Source of the DNA: Actinomycetes bacterium
Lineage (GTDB): Bacteria; Actinomycetota; Acidimicrobiia; Acidimicrobiales; JAMCPL01
Direction of reading: 5' to 3'
Assembly (NCBI GenBank): GCA_021841005.1
Contig: JAKBVZ010000001.1
Coordinates: 7,550-71,025, forward strand
DNA: 63,476 nt
Shown: piece by piece, positions 20,141 to 30,319 of the stretch
Layout of the letters: each line of letters opens with the position of its first letter
Numbering within the stretch: the first letter of the stretch is position 1
The notes under the pieces: model-generated
The model's input: only the letters and a program-made list of their open reading frames with translations
The model's database searches: none
Told to the model about the DNA's origin: nothing
Made by a program: the position numbers and the translations under genes

Positions 20141-21196
20141 ATGCTCAAGGTGGCGTTCCTTGGCACAGGGCTGATTTCATGGGCACACTCACTGGCGCTC
20201 GAGGCAATGATCGATACCAAGGTGGTGGATGTTCAGATTGCATCGTGTTACGATATAGATTCAGCACGGGCAGGGCAGTTTGCGGCTACACATGGATGTA
20301 GTCGCAAGGAAAGTGCCGAAGAAGCTCTCACGGATGTGGATGTGGTGTGGATATGCACCCCTACCTCGCAGCATCGGACCTTGGTGGAGACGGCCGCCTC
20401 GCAAGGCGTGGCGGTCTTTTGCGAGAAGCCACTGGGTCGCAACATGGACGAAGTACGGGCCATGGCAGGTACCGTCGAAGAGACCCGGATCCCCTTTCAG
20501 GTTGGCTTGGTGCTTAGGAGATGTCCTGTCTTTATCAAGCTGCGAGAGATGGTGCTATCGGGAAGCCTGGGGAAGGCCATGGTCGTATCGTTTCGGGATG
20601 ACCAATTCTTTCCTGTTCAAGGTCACTACGCGTCCACCTGGAGAGGGGATGTCGAGCAAGCGGGCGGTGGTACCGTGATAGAGCATTCCATCCATGACCT
20701 CGACATACTGCGATATTGCTTCGGAGAGATACGGAGCATATCAGCCACCACTTACAACTTTGCAGGGTATAACGGCATAGAAGATGCCGCAGCTGTCAAT
20801 CTGGCCTTTGAATCGGGCCTTTCGGGGTCTCTGGTCAGTGCGTGGCATCAGATTCTCAGCCGTCCTTCGACCCGCAGGGTGGAGGCCATATTCGAGCATG
20901 GGATGGTTTGGCTGGAGAACGACTTCGTAGGTCCTTTACATCTGCTTACGGACAATGGTGAGGAGGTCATAGAATGCCCTCCTCCTTCTTGGGTCAAAGA
21001 TCTGCCTCTACCCGATAACGAGATAGGAATTGCGATACGCATGTATGCAGAATCTGATAGGAGATTTACGGAATCCGTGATGGCTGGAGTCAAGCCATCA
21101 CCATCTATAGAGGAGGCAGTGCAGGCACATAAGCTGGTGGATGCTGTCTACGTATCGGCGTCTGCAGGTGGCGCACCGGTACAAGTACTTGCTTAA
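20141..21196 (+). CDS. Gfo/Idh/MocA-family oxidoreductase
   Basis: NAD(P)-dependent oxidoreductase of 351 aa. The Rossmann start is [27 protein letters not shown] and [17 protein letters not shown] (the EKP motif) follow. [21 protein letters not shown] supplies the catalytic His region. The ATG at 20141 follows AGAGAGGTGG at suitable spacing. The substrate is likely a polyol or sugar derivative; it is not predictable from sequence. Confidence 0.88.
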   Translation: MLKVAFLGTGLISWAHSLALEAMIDTKVVDVQIASCYDIDSARAGQFAATHGCSRKESAEEALTDVDVVWICTPTSQHRTLVETAASQGVAVFCEKPLGRNMDEVRAMAGTVEETRIPFQVGLVLRRCPVFIKLREMVLSGSLGKAMVVSFRDDQFFPVQGHYASTWRGDVEQAGGGTVIEHSIHDLDILRYCFGEIRSISATTYNFAGYNGIEDAAAVNLAFESGLSGSLVSAWHQILSRPSTRRVEAIFEHGMVWLENDFVGPLHLLTDNGEEVIECPPPSWVKDLPLPDNEIGIAIRMYAESDRRFTESVMAGVKPSPSIEEAVQAHKLVDAVYVSASAGGAPVQVLA

Positions 21197-21365
21197 GAGC
21201 GACCATGCGACCCGATCTCATGACGCTTCGAGTACGGTCTCCTATGGTTGTGTCGTGCAGCCATGGACAGCACGACACCAGATCGGCACCAGGCGAAGCG
21301 GCACTCTTGCAAGGCTGGCCAAGACCTGCCTGTCCGCGTTGCACCTCAAAACACGCTATCCTGGT

Positions 21366-22550
21366 GTGGTGGAGTTTCGAAGAATCAACGATCTGCCTCC
21401 TTATGTATTTGCAGAGATAGATCAGCTCAAGTTGCGTGCACGTAGAGCAGGCAAGGATGTCATAGACATGGGGTTCGGCAACCCTGATATTCCATCGCCC
21501 GACATAGCTGTCGATAAACTGATCGAAGCTGCCCGCAATCCTAGGAACCACAGGTATTCCGCCAGCAAGGGCATACCAAAGCTACGTCAGGCGATATCTT
21601 CGCTGTACCTGCGCAGGTTCGGGGTGGAACTCGACTCCGAAAGAGAAGTGGTTACGACGATGGGTGCCAAGGAGGGTCTATCGCACTTGATGTGGGTGCT
21701 CTCCGGTCCCGGAGACAGCGTTCTGGTGCCATCCCCGTCGTATCCAATACATATTTACGCCCCGGTATTCGCAGGTGCAGACATACGCCAGGTTCCTCTT
21801 GGCCCCATGGCCAATCCCGATGAGTTCTTTGGCGATCTCATGGAGGCATGGGAGTCCACTTGGCCGCGCCCGAAGGTAGTCGTACTGTCGTTCCCGCACA
21901 ATCCCACTACTACCTGTGTAGACATTGCCTGGATGACCAAGCTGGTCAATTTTGCCAAGGAACATGATGTGGTGCTGGTGCATGATTTCGCTTACGCAGA
22001 TGTCGCCTTCGACGGATATTCTCCACCGTCCATACTTCAGGTTCCTGGGGCAAAGGACGTATCCGTGGAGTTGTATTCCATGACCAAGTCATTTTCCATG
22101 GCAGGATGGAGGGTTGCGTTTCTGGTGGGTAATGCCGCGATAGTACAGGCACTCACAAAGTTGAAGAGCTATCTTGACTACGGGACATTCCAGCCGATCC
22201 AGATAGCGTCTATCGTGGCTATGAATGAGGCTCCTGATTATCCCAAGCTCGTCAACGAGACATACCAGTCGCGTAGAGATGTGTTATGTGAGAGGTTGTG
22301 CAAAATAGGGTGGCAGGTAAGCAAGCCGAAGGGCACTATGTTTGTATGGGCCCCTATACCGGAGCCATACGTCGAGATGGGCGCATTGGAGTTTGCCAAG
22401 TTTCTCGTGTCCGAAGCCGAGGTTGCCACCTCTCCGGGCGTGGGATTCGGTCCCGGAGGGAACGGGTTTGTCCGGTTTGCTCTGATAGAGAACGAGCAAC
22501 GTATAGCACAGGCCACCCGTAACCTGAAGAAGGCACTTACTCGCCTCTGA
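21366..22550 (+). CDS. class-I/II aminotransferase (AlaC/LL-DAP aminotransferase-like)
   Basis: PLP enzyme of about 394 aa related to alanine-synthesising Ala[19 protein letters not shown] aligns with the start of Ala[58 protein letters not shown] and [16 protein letters not shown] (Schiff-base Lys) follow, then the C-terminal [11 protein letters not shown]. The open frame runs back to 21141 inside the previous gene, but homology begins near 21366; GTG at 21366 or 21369 is my choice, without a clear ribosome-binding site. TTG 21339 is possible. Confidence 0.85.
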   Translation: MVEFRRINDLPPYVFAEIDQLKLRARRAGKDVIDMGFGNPDIPSPDIAVDKLIEAARNPRNHRYSASKGIPKLRQAISSLYLRRFGVELDSEREVVTTMGAKEGLSHLMWVLSGPGDSVLVPSPSYPIHIYAPVFAGADIRQVPLGPMANPDEFFGDLMEAWESTWPRPKVVVLSFPHNPTTTCVDIAWMTKLVNFAKEHDVVLVHDFAYADVAFDGYSPPSILQVPGAKDVSVELYSMTKSFSMAGWRVAFLVGNAAIVQALTKLKSYLDYGTFQPIQIASIVAMNEAPDYPKLVNETYQSRRDVLCERLCKIGWQVSKPKGTMFVWAPIPEPYVEMGALEFAKFLVSEAEVATSPGVGFGPGGNGFVRFALIENEQRIAQATRNLKKALTRL

Positions 22551-22725
22551 GCCAGTGGCCCTCCCGTAAATTACGTGATGATATTCGTTCTCTGGGGGTG
22601 TCATCCGGTCGGCGGGAGCGCGCTGCTATTTGCGGGACGGACCGCTGAGCCTCTAAGTAGCCCAACTGCTCCAGCCGGCAATATATCGGTGAACCGGCGT
22701 GTTGCCGGGTGATGACCTGGACGGC

Positions 22726-22752
22726 TTGATGACGCTTTGCGGCCTGTATGCT
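22726..22752 (+). promoter_or_regulatory. possible promoter of the mshC-like gene
   Basis: TTGATG at 22726 and TATGCT at 22747, 15 bp apart. The -10 lies only 9 bp before the ATG, so the transcript would be nearly leaderless. The rest of 22551-22761 shows nothing I can name. Confidence 0.3.
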
Positions 22753-22761
22753 TGAATAGCG

Positions 22762-23871
22762 ATGAAGATATTCGACACATCCAAACAATCTGTAGTGGAT
22801 TTCACGCCGTCAGTACCTGTAAAGATTTATTGCTGCGGGATCACGCCTTACGATGCTGCTCACATGGGCCATGCTGCGGTATACCTTACGTTCGATATCG
22901 TGCGGCGCAGGCTCGAAGATATGGGAGTCGAGACCAGATGCGTGCGCAACGTTACTGATGTAGATGATGACATCCTCCGGAGATCGAGAGAGCTTGGGGT
23001 GCATTACCTGGATCTCGCTGCTGAGGAGATGCACCGTTTTGACAAGGACATGTCGGCACTGGGACTGCTTCCTCCTACTTCGGAGCCGAGGGCAACGTCT
23101 GCTATACCGATGATACTGAATCTAGTGGACAGGGTGCTGGAGAACGGGCATGCTTATCGAGCGAACGGTTCGGTATATTTTGATGTATCGTCCTTTCCAG
23201 ATTTCGGTGGGGTTTCGCACTTCAGCCGTAATGTGATGATGGAACTCGCGGCAGAGCGCGGCGGTCATGTGGACGATCCTGCGAAGAGGGATCCGCTGGA
23301 CTTCGTTCTGTGGCAGCCTTCGATGCCTGGTGAGCCAGAGTGGGAATCCCGGTGGGGCCCAGGGCGTCCAGGGTGGCATATCGAGTGTTCTGCCCTTGCG
23401 TTGCGTGAGTTGGGAACGGTGGACCTGCATGGCGGGGGCAGTGATCTGGTTTTCCCTCACCACGAGTGCGAGAGTGCTCAGGCCGAAGCCGCAACAGGTA
23501 GGCCCTTCTGCAAGTACTGGATGCATGTTGGAATGGTCGGGCTGGATGGCGTGAAGATGTCCAAGTCACTTGGCAACCTTGTCTTTGTCCACGATCTTCT
23601 CGAGCAGTGGGATCCCATGGTCGTACGCCTAGCGGTGATCTCCAACCATTACAGGTCGGATTGGGATTGGAATGATCAAATGCTGGAGGAGGCCGCCGAA
23701 CGGCTAGACCGGTGGAGAAGTGCCGGTGAGGGAGACCTGGGAATCGAGGAGGTGCGCGACTGCCTTGACAACGACTTGGATGTGCCTGGCGCCGTAGATG
23801 CGCTGGACCGCGCAGCAGGATCAGGTGGCGTGTCAGTACCTGCCGCCAGGCTGCTCGGGGTGAACTATTAA
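22762..23871 (+). CDS. mshC: MshC-type cysteine ligase (mycothiol biosynthesis)
   Basis: Class-I aminoacyl-tRNA-synthetase-like enzyme that would ligate cysteine to GlcN-inositol, 369 aa. It has YCCGITPYDAAHMGHAAVYLTFD, where the ITPYD form is typical of MshC while CysRS has PTVYD; AHMGHA is the HIGH motif. NVTDVDDDILRR, WHIECSALALRELG, DLVFPHHECESAQAEA (zinc site) and MVGLDGVKMSKSLGNLVFV follow. It is shorter than CysRS and lacks its C-terminal tRNA-binding part. No other mycothiol genes are in the window. Confidence 0.82.
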   Translation: MKIFDTSKQSVVDFTPSVPVKIYCCGITPYDAAHMGHAAVYLTFDIVRRRLEDMGVETRCVRNVTDVDDDILRRSRELGVHYLDLAAEEMHRFDKDMSALGLLPPTSEPRATSAIPMILNLVDRVLENGHAYRANGSVYFDVSSFPDFGGVSHFSRNVMMELAAERGGHVDDPAKRDPLDFVLWQPSMPGEPEWESRWGPGRPGWHIECSALALRELGTVDLHGGGSDLVFPHHECESAQAEAATGRPFCKYWMHVGMVGLDGVKMSKSLGNLVFVHDLLEQWDPMVVRLAVISNHYRSDWDWNDQMLEEAAERLDRWRSAGEGDLGIEEVRDCLDNDLDVPGAVDALDRAAGSGGVSVPAARLLGVNY

Positions 23872-24009
23872 GCGCGTTCCATACTGTGCCCCGAAGTATC
23901 AGCGAGTATCTCGCTGAGATCGTGTAACGGTAACATATGGACGACCCAACCTCTGGCCCATCTCATGCTCTGGCCCATAGCGTACTTCATGCCGTTGCCC
24001 ATGTTCCCG

Positions 24010-24047
<38 letters not shown>

Positions 24048-24091
24048 TCATGTTTCACTACGACTGCGATATCACGTAGGATGGTGCAGGT

Positions 24092-26194
24092 ATGGAAAGC
24101 AATGAGAGCAAGACCGGAGACATGATTACGGTGGACGTGGAAGGCGTCGGTGTGGTATCGCTGCGCAAGGGCAGTACCATCAAGGACTTGCTGGCGGTAG
24201 CGGCAGCGGAGATGCTGGTGCGACCTGATGGCGGGAAGGGTAGTACGCCGGTGGCGGTGGCGGTCAATGGAGAGTTGCGCGACCTCTCTGCCTCATTGGA
24301 GAGTGATACTGCAGTACGGATAGTCACCAGTGCCTCAGACGCGGGAAGGTCAGTGCTTCGCCACTCGACCGCTCACGTGATGGCACAGGCAGTGCGGGAT
24401 CTGTGGCCAGGTACCAGGTATGCGATAGGGCCGTCCACGGAAGACGGGTTCTACTATGACTTCGAATTACCCGGTGGATTACATTTCACCGATACCGACC
24501 TCGAGAGGATCGAGAAGCGGATGCGGGAGATAGTGGCAGAGGACCAGCCATTCGTGAGAGAAGAGCACGGGATCGCTGAAGGATTGTCGATTTTTGATGA
24601 TCAGCCTTACAAGGTGGAGATAATCGAGGCAGTGGCTGGCGAAACAGGAAGGAGGGTGGCAGGTGAAAGCAAAGCCGGCGAAGTCGGCGGCGGTCTTAGC
24701 CCGCCAGGCAGTGAAGTCGGTGGTGAGGTATCCAGCGCTATAGCTAACGAGGGTCCAATGGTAAGTGTGTATCGCAATACAGGTATCGGTGCCAGCTTTG
24801 TCGACCTCTGCAGGGGTCCTCACGTACCTTCCACTGGCTACCTGGGCCATTTCAAGCTTCTCAAGGTGGCGGGCTCCTACTGGCGTGGAGACGAGAAACG
24901 CCCGCAGCTGCAGCGTATTTATGGCACTGCCTGGGAGTCGGAGGAGGCCCTTTCCGCTTACCTGAAAAGGCTGGAGGAAGCGGAGATGCGGGACCACCGG
25001 AGACTAGGGACTGACCTGGATCTCTTCCATTTCCCGCCTGAGATAGGCGGTGGACTTCCTGTGTTCCACCCGAAGGGTGCGATGATCCGTACCATTCTGG
25101 AGGACTTTGCTCGTAAGGAGCACCTAGGAGCCGGTTACCTGCCGGTATGGACTCCACATGTGGCCCGGTCCACGCTTTACGAAAAGTCAGGGCACCTTGC
25201 GTGGTACGCCGACAATATGTATCCCCCCATGGAGATGGAAGGCGCCGAATACCGGCTGAAGCCGATGAACTGCCCGATGCATATTCTGGTATATGCTAAT
25301 AAATCCCGTTCCTACCGGGAACTCCCGATGAGGCTGTTTGAATTGGGAACGGTGTACCGGTTCGAGCGTTCGGGTGTGCTACATGGATTGGCGCGTGTCA
25401 GGGGGCTTACCCAGGACGATGCCCATATCTTTTGTACCCCGGAGCAACTCCACGGCGAGTTGGAGACCCTAGTGGCGTTTGTGCTCGAAGTGCTCAAGAC
25501 GTTCGGATTCGATGATTTCGAGGCGGAACTATCCACCCGCCCTGACAAGTTTGTGGGTGAGGTGGCCGATTGGGATCTTGCCACGGACGCATTGGCAGGG
25601 GCATTGTCGGCTGCCGGAATATCTTACAGGGTTGCTGAGGGTGAGGGAGCGTTCTATGCCCCTAAGATCGATATCCATCTCACTGACGCAATAGGTAGGC
25701 GTTGGCAGGTTTCCACCCTGCAAGTGGATCTGCAATTACCTGCCAGGTTCGGACTGTCGTATATAGGAACCGACAACGAAAGGCATCAGCCCTATATGGT
25801 GCACAGGGCGTTGTTTGGCTCGGTGGAGCGCTTCATGGCCCTGCTGATAGAGCACTATGCCGGCGCGCTTCCCGTGTGGCTCGCTCCCGTGCAAGTGCTG
25901 GTGGTTCCAGTGGGTACCAGCCATGAGAACTACGGCCAGGAGGTCTCTGGCCGTCTTACTGCGGCAGGTCTCAGGGCGGAAATGCGGCGAGCCGACGAGC
26001 CTCTCGGTGCCAGGATCAGGAAAGGAAAGCTGGAGAAGGTTCCATACATCCTGGTCGTAGGAGATGAGGACATCCACGCTCATACAGCCGGCGTGAACAG
26101 GCGGGGATCGTCCAAGCCTCAAAGGGGTGTAAAGATCGAGGACTTCATTGCAGAGGCTGCTGATCACGTGGTGCGCCGGGGCAGTGAGCTGTGA
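24092..26194 (+). CDS. thrS: threonyl-tRNA synthetase
   Basis: Class-II synthetase charging tRNA-Thr, 700 aa. An N-terminal TGS domain (about 10-75) is followed by the editing domain with HSTAHVMAQAV and the downstream cysteine motif VDLCRGPHVPSTG. The catalytic core has LGTDLDLFHF, KPMNCPMHILVYANKSRSYRELPMRL (zinc Cys), RFERSGVLHGLARVRGLTQDDAHIF, and motif 3 near YMVHRALFGSVERFMALL. An anticodon-binding domain ends the protein. About 40 low-complexity residues (GETGRRVAGESKAGEVGG) interrupt the editing domain. The ATG at 24092 has GGATGGTGCAGG upstream. Confidence 0.96.
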   Translation: MESNESKTGDMITVDVEGVGVVSLRKGSTIKDLLAVAAAEMLVRPDGGKGSTPVAVAVNGELRDLSASLESDTAVRIVTSASDAGRSVLRHSTAHVMAQAVRDLWPGTRYAIGPSTEDGFYYDFELPGGLHFTDTDLERIEKRMREIVAEDQPFVREEHGIAEGLSIFDDQPYKVEIIEAVAGETGRRVAGESKAGEVGGGLSPPGSEVGGEVSSAIANEGPMVSVYRNTGIGASFVDLCRGPHVPSTGYLGHFKLLKVAGSYWRGDEKRPQLQRIYGTAWESEEALSAYLKRLEEAEMRDHRRLGTDLDLFHFPPEIGGGLPVFHPKGAMIRTILEDFARKEHLGAGYLPVWTPHVARSTLYEKSGHLAWYADNMYPPMEMEGAEYRLKPMNCPMHILVYANKSRSYRELPMRLFELGTVYRFERSGVLHGLARVRGLTQDDAHIFCTPEQLHGELETLVAFVLEVLKTFGFDDFEAELSTRPDKFVGEVADWDLATDALAGALSAAGISYRVAEGEGAFYAPKIDIHLTDAIGRRWQVSTLQVDLQLPARFGLSYIGTDNERHQPYMVHRALFGSVERFMALLIEHYAGALPVWLAPVQVLVVPVGTSHENYGQEVSGRLTAAGLRAEMRRADEPLGARIRKGKLEKVPYILVVGDEDIHAHTAGVNRRGSSKPQRGVKIEDFIAEAADHVVRRGSEL

Positions 26195-26344
26195 GTTCGA
26201 GTGCGTACGGAAACACTTCCTGCGGGCGAATGTACTTGGCTGGTCCGGTGCCAGACCAGGATGATGGGCTGTCCGGGCGCCGGTGTGGGTGGAAGGTCCG
26301 TTGTGGCCAAGAGGATGGGCTTGTAGGCGAGGTCGCTGTATCCG

Positions 26345-26866
26345 ATGAATGATTTCGACGTGTTGTGGGCAGGCTGGCGTTTGGATTATGTGAGTGGCGT
26401 GGCCGGAGAGTCGCATCCTGGCGTGGAGCAAAAGGGATGCGTGATGTGCGCCCTTGCATCCGTAGAGGTTCCCTCGCCGGACAATGGGGTCATCTGGTCG
26501 TCCAGCCTTGTGACCGTCGCATTGAATGCTTATCCTTATGCCAGCGGGCATCTGCTGATCCTTCCCAACCGCCATACTGCTGATCTGACCACTCTTGAGG
26601 GAGACGAGCCGATGGATCTGTTCAACGCCTGTATATATGCAGTAGCTGCAATCGAGAAGTCCTATGCTCCTGACGCGGTCAATTTTGGAGCGAATCTGGG
26701 AAGGGCTGCTGGAGCCGGCATACCTGAGCACCTCCATTTCCATGCTTTGCCGCGCTGGTCGGGAGATACCAACTTCATGACGTCAATAGCTGGCACGAGG
26801 GTAATTCCAGAGGCCCTCGATGTTTCCTGGGCCAAGCTGCATGATGCCTGGCCGGCGAAGGCCTGA
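26345..26866 (+). CDS. HIT-domain nucleotide hydrolase/transferase
   Basis: Histidine-triad protein of 173 aa, the group often found after thrS in actinobacteria and related to Ap4A phosphorylases. The N-terminus WAGWRLDYV is followed by a CVMC pair that may bind zinc, then NAYPYASGHLLILPNRHTADL, and the catalytic triad HLHFHALPRW. GANLGRAAGAGIPEHLH is the usual glycine-rich turn. It starts 150 bp after thrS. Activity on AppppA or adenylated adducts is inferred from family. Confidence 0.87.
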   Translation: MNDFDVLWAGWRLDYVSGVAGESHPGVEQKGCVMCALASVEVPSPDNGVIWSSSLVTVALNAYPYASGHLLILPNRHTADLTTLEGDEPMDLFNACIYAVAAIEKSYAPDAVNFGANLGRAAGAGIPEHLHFHALPRWSGDTNFMTSIAGTRVIPEALDVSWAKLHDAWPAKA

Positions 26867-26922
26867 ACGGTTCGCCGAGAGACTCACCGGTTTGCCGGAT
26901 TCTTTACGGGTGGCTCGCAAGG

Positions 26923-27984
26923 GTGGCCTGTATCTATACTGGGTGTGTGGATGCATCCCGTCGTCATGAAACCACCAGGAAGTTGCAGTTTGGTGTTTTT
27001 GGGCTGATCCTGGTGGTGCTCGGCGGTACCGCAGGATATGTTGCATTCGGATATGGGCTGTTGGATGCCGTCTTCCAGACAGTAATTACGGTCACCACTG
27101 TAGGTTTCGGGGAGGTGCACAGGTTTGGCGACGGCGAGAAGGTGTTCACGATTGTGCTGATCCTGTTCGGAGTAGGCATGGCCGCTTATACCTTCAGCGT
27201 GCTCGTCGAGACATTTGTTGAAGGATACCTGAGCGATGCCCTAGGGAGGCGTAAGATGGAGAACCAGATAAGGTCGATGAGAGAGCATATCATTATATGC
27301 GGTTGGGGAAGGGTGGGACGGGCCATCGCGAGGCACCTGGCGAGGGAGCATTCCGGTATGGTGGTAATAGATAGGTCGGCGGAGAGGGTTTCCGCTATAG
27401 ATATACCCTACGTACAGGGCGATGCCACTGATGAAGCGGTGTTGCGTGCGGCAGGCATAGAGCGTGCTCGCGTACTGGTCACAGCCCTCAATGCTGATGC
27501 AGAGAACCTCTATGTTACTCTTACCGCGAGGTCCATGTGTCCGAAATTGTTTGTCGTGGCCAGAGCTGGTTGTACTCCTGCGATCACCAAGCTGATGCAG
27601 GCTGGGGCCGATCGCGTTGTGGATCCTCAAGACCTTGGCGGTGCTCGCATGGCTGCATTGGCGGTGCAGCCTCATGTGGCGGAGTTCCTTGACGTGGTGA
27701 TGCACGACAGCAACCTCGAGTTTCGCCTTGAACAGATCGAAGTTCCTGTTGGGTCTGCCCTGGCAGGCCAGACCCTTAGCAGTGCCCGTATCCACGATCG
27801 CACGGGTACCCTTGTGCTTGCCATGCGCGAGCCGGGAAAGGAGTTCCGTACCAATCCCTCGTCCCAGGCTGAGATCGTAGGAGGAGAAGTGCTCATTGTG
27901 ATAGGGGGTACCGACCAGGTGGCATCACTCAAAGAGCTTGTTTCAAAGAGAGAATCCCCGGATGGAGTGCCCGCAACATACTGA
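26923..27984 (+). CDS. two-TM K+ channel with RCK/TrkA domains (GFG filter)
   Basis: Membrane ion channel subunit, up to 353 aa. TM1 is around FGLILVVLGGTAGYVAFGYG, the pore filter is TTVGFGE, and TM2 is around VLILFGVGMAAYTFSVLVE. A TrkA-N NAD-binding domain follows (HIIICGWGRVGRAIARHL, with GxGxxG) and a TrkA-C domain (VPVGSALAGQTLS). The start is uncertain: GTG at 26923 or GTG at 26947. A TATACT just before the latter would make a leaderless transcript. It is convergent with a second channel gene at 28253. Confidence 0.85.
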   Translation: MACIYTGCVDASRRHETTRKLQFGVFGLILVVLGGTAGYVAFGYGLLDAVFQTVITVTTVGFGEVHRFGDGEKVFTIVLILFGVGMAAYTFSVLVETFVEGYLSDALGRRKMENQIRSMREHIIICGWGRVGRAIARHLAREHSGMVVIDRSAERVSAIDIPYVQGDATDEAVLRAAGIERARVLVTALNADAENLYVTLTARSMCPKLFVVARAGCTPAITKLMQAGADRVVDPQDLGGARMAALAVQPHVAEFLDVVMHDSNLEFRLEQIEVPVGSALAGQTLSSARIHDRTGTLVLAMREPGKEFRTNPSSQAEIVGGEVLIVIGGTDQVASLKELVSKRESPDGVPATY

Positions 27985-28176
27985 CATTCCTGTTGCCGGA
28001 GCTACGGGCGGGCAATTGGCGGCCGGTTGGCTTGCTCGGATGGGTTAGGTGCCAGACATGTTGTGTGGTGAAGGTGCGGTTACTGTATTCGCCATCAGTC
28101 GGCGCGTTCGGCTAGACCAGACTCCAGGCACGTTACACGGTTTCGACACGGTTTCGACACCCAGGGCATCCAGGCC

Positions 28177-28282
28177 CCGTCAACGTATGCCGACGACTAT
28201 CAGATGGTCTTCTCGTCTACTGGCGTATCGATGCCGTGTCGGCAATGCACCGTCAACGTATGCCGACGACTATCAGATGGTC
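28177..28282. repeat. 33-bp direct repeat at the 3' end of the second channel gene
   Basis: Copies at 28177-28209 and 28250-28282 are identical and 73 bp apart. The inner copy encodes the last residues of the minus-strand channel (DHLIVVGIR plus stop); the outer copy lies downstream of the stop. A local duplication of the gene tail explains it. Confidence 0.93.
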
Positions 28283-29212
28283 GCCATCTGAGACGACCGG
28301 ATCTGTGCCAACTCCTAGGGCTACACCGTGACTTTCGGTCACCAGGCCGAGCACCAGATCATTGTGCTCGCTCCTCACCGCGGACAGTTGCTTACCGATG
28401 TCACTCTGGTTCACTGGGACCTCCTGCAACTTGTATCCGTTCGAATCCACCAGCCGCAACAACACTTCTGCCGCGTGCGGCGCCTCCAGGCTTTTGGCAA
28501 GGGTATGTCCCATCAGCTCGTCTCCTGAAACCGTGAGCTTGACGCCGAGATCGTCCAGAGCTCCGGCAATCTTTGCGGAGTCCGTTACGGCGATGATGGG
28601 AGCAGAAGGTGCAATATGCCTGACCAGTACAGCGGTGACCAGTACATCAGCGTCTGACTCTCCGGTGATAAGCACTTGAGAGGCATCCTCAGGATGGCTT
28701 TTCCGCACGATGCCCTCGGAAGTGGGATTGCCCTTTACCAGGTGCACTCTTCCTTCCAGCGGCCCGAGATCGTCGTCGCTTATATCGGCAACCACTACAC
28801 ACGGGGTACCTGAGCTATGCAATTCGTCGACTACACGGTCGATGATGCGTCCGTTACCATATATAACGACATAACCTTTGGGTGGTAATCTAAAGTCCAA
28901 ACCGATCATTCTCCTTAAGCGGGCAGCGGTTGCCAATGCCGCCAGCAGAGCGAAGATCGCGCCAAACAGCGGTATGGCAGTAAGCATGACACCAACAGCA
29001 ATAATACGCCCAGCAGCATTGTGAGGCGTGACATCACCGTAGCCGACGGTGGTGGCTGTGGTGATCGCCCAATATAGCCCTGTGCCCAACGATACATTTT
29101 GGGTGACCGAGAAGAGGATGGCACCGAGAATCGTAAAGAAGGCAGCGAGCAACAGCAGGGTCAATGCCTGGTGCCTGCGTACCTTGCCTATGAGAATCTG
29201 TATGAAAGGCAT
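28253..29212 (-). CDS. two-TM K+ channel with RCK/TrkA domain (GYG filter)
   Basis: Second ion channel subunit, 319 aa from the ATG at 29212 (MPFIQILIG), preferred to 29260. TM1 is LTLLLLAAFFTILGAILFSV, the filter is TTATTVGYGDVTPH (canonical GYGD), and TM2 is GRIIAVGVMLTAIPLFGAIF. The RCK domain starts YVVIYGNGRIIDRVVDEL, where the glycine motif is GNGRII and the first Gly of GxGxxG is kept. Convergent with the GFG-filter channel. Likely functions in K+ homeostasis or membrane-potential control. Confidence 0.87.
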   Translation of the reverse strand: MPFIQILIGKVRRHQALTLLLLAAFFTILGAILFSVTQNVSLGTGLYWAITTATTVGYGDVTPHNAAGRIIAVGVMLTAIPLFGAIFALLAALATAARLRRMIGLDFRLPPKGYVVIYGNGRIIDRVVDELHSSGTPCVVVADISDDDLGPLEGRVHLVKGNPTSEGIVRKSHPEDASQVLITGESDADVLVTAVLVRHIAPSAPIIAVTDSAKIAGALDDLGVKLTVSGDELMGHTLAKSLEAPHAAEVLLRLVDSNGYKLQEVPVNQSDIGKQLSAVRSEHNDLVLGLVTESHGVALGVGTDPVVSDGDHLIVVGIR

Positions 29213-29489
29213 TATTTCTCGATTGTATCCGAGCAGGCCGAGCGATTGGCTACAGCGCACGCATGGCCAGCATCAGGAGCGAGTATAGTGGCCACAGGCA
29301 TGGCGACATCAATCGTAGCCACAGCACTGACGGTGCCGGTACTGTGGGACGATAGTATACACATTACACGCATCACCACAGTATGACTATACACAGAGCA
29401 CGCGCAGTATAGTATCACATATTGCCTACATACTCCGATCCGCCAACAAATGGGCTGCTATGCCGCCGTATTGCTATACGCAAGTTCGC
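29213..29489. other. gap between channel and cold-shock genes
   Basis: AT-rich stretches around 29350-29420 contain several TATAGTAT/ACTATAC-like motifs that may hold the channel promoter. No gene or RNA is recognised. Confidence 0.3.
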
Positions 29490-29693
29490 TTAGAGAGCGG
29501 TCACTTCCTCCGCCTGGGGACCCTTGGGGCCCTCTTTTGTAGTGAACGACACCTGCTGGCCTTCATCCAGCGAACGCCTGCCGGTGCCTTGGATAGCTGA
29601 AAAATGTACGAAGACATCCTTTCCGCCATCGTCGGGGGTGATGAACCCAAATCCCTTCTCAGCGTTGAACCACTTTACTTTACCGGTCACCAT
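29490..29693 (-). CDS. cold-shock protein (CspA family)
   Basis: Single-domain RNA chaperone of 67 aa. [34 protein letters not shown] contains both RNP motifs (KGFGFI and VFVHF). The ATG at 29693 is chosen because AAAGGAG lies 11 bp upstream and homology starts there; the frame stays open to 29765. It is expected to bind single-stranded RNA or DNA in the cytoplasm. Confidence 0.95.
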   Translation of the reverse strand: MVTGKVKWFNAEKGFGFITPDDGGKDVFVHFSAIQGTGRRSLDEGQQVSFTTKEGPKGPQAEEVTAL

Positions 29694-30319
29694 GTTCCGG
29701 ACTCCTTTCTTCAGGCACGTACTTATCCTGCAGAGACACCAAATAGGTAACCCGCATTCGACCATCTCCGTGACACAAAATGGCCGTCATTATTATCTGG
29801 GCTCGACATCAAGGTGTAATACTGGATATCTTGCCATCAGCAATAGTATAGTCTACTGCCGACCTCCGTGCTTGTCAAGACCAGTTGGTACGGCAATGGA
29901 TTGTCTGGATATCGTTGGGCATGTTCATCGGCAGCACGATCCAGGTTCGGTCACGATTTGCGTCATCCTGTTCGGAGCTATCTCTTGGCTGGGGGAGTGG
30001 TGATGAATCGCTAAGGATACGAGCAATGTCAATACGTCTTATTTGCCAGTTGTCTGGCCAACGGTGATATCGGATCGCCCGAAGCTCCACTTCGGGTCCG
30101 GATAATGCCTGTTCAACTGACTGAACGAGCAGCTATTTATGAGATGTCGCGCCAAGAGACTGATGTCAAGCTGTCCACAGTTCGAAAATGTTGTCTACGA
30201 TGGTGAGACAATGGTGTAGTAAAGGCGTTCATGGGTTGGATACCATGCGTGCATTTTCGTAAAGACACTGGCTTCCCAGCTTCCCAGTAAGTGATACAGC
30301 CCTTGGTTACCATGACTGC
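29694..30319. other. long intergenic region between cspA-like and radA
   Basis: 626 bp without a convincing gene. It must contain the cold-shock 5' leader on the minus strand and the radA promoter. A perfect hairpin CCCGAAG-CTCCA-CTTCGGG lies at 30078-30096. A 33-codon frame beginning MPVQLTERAAIYEM follows at about 30105, with no family match that I know and no clear ribosome-binding site. Confidence 0.4.

Noticed and set aside
22762-23871. Cysteinyl-tRNA synthetase
   Set aside because: ITPYD and the short C-terminus fit MshC; CysRS would have PTVYD and a longer tRNA-binding tail.
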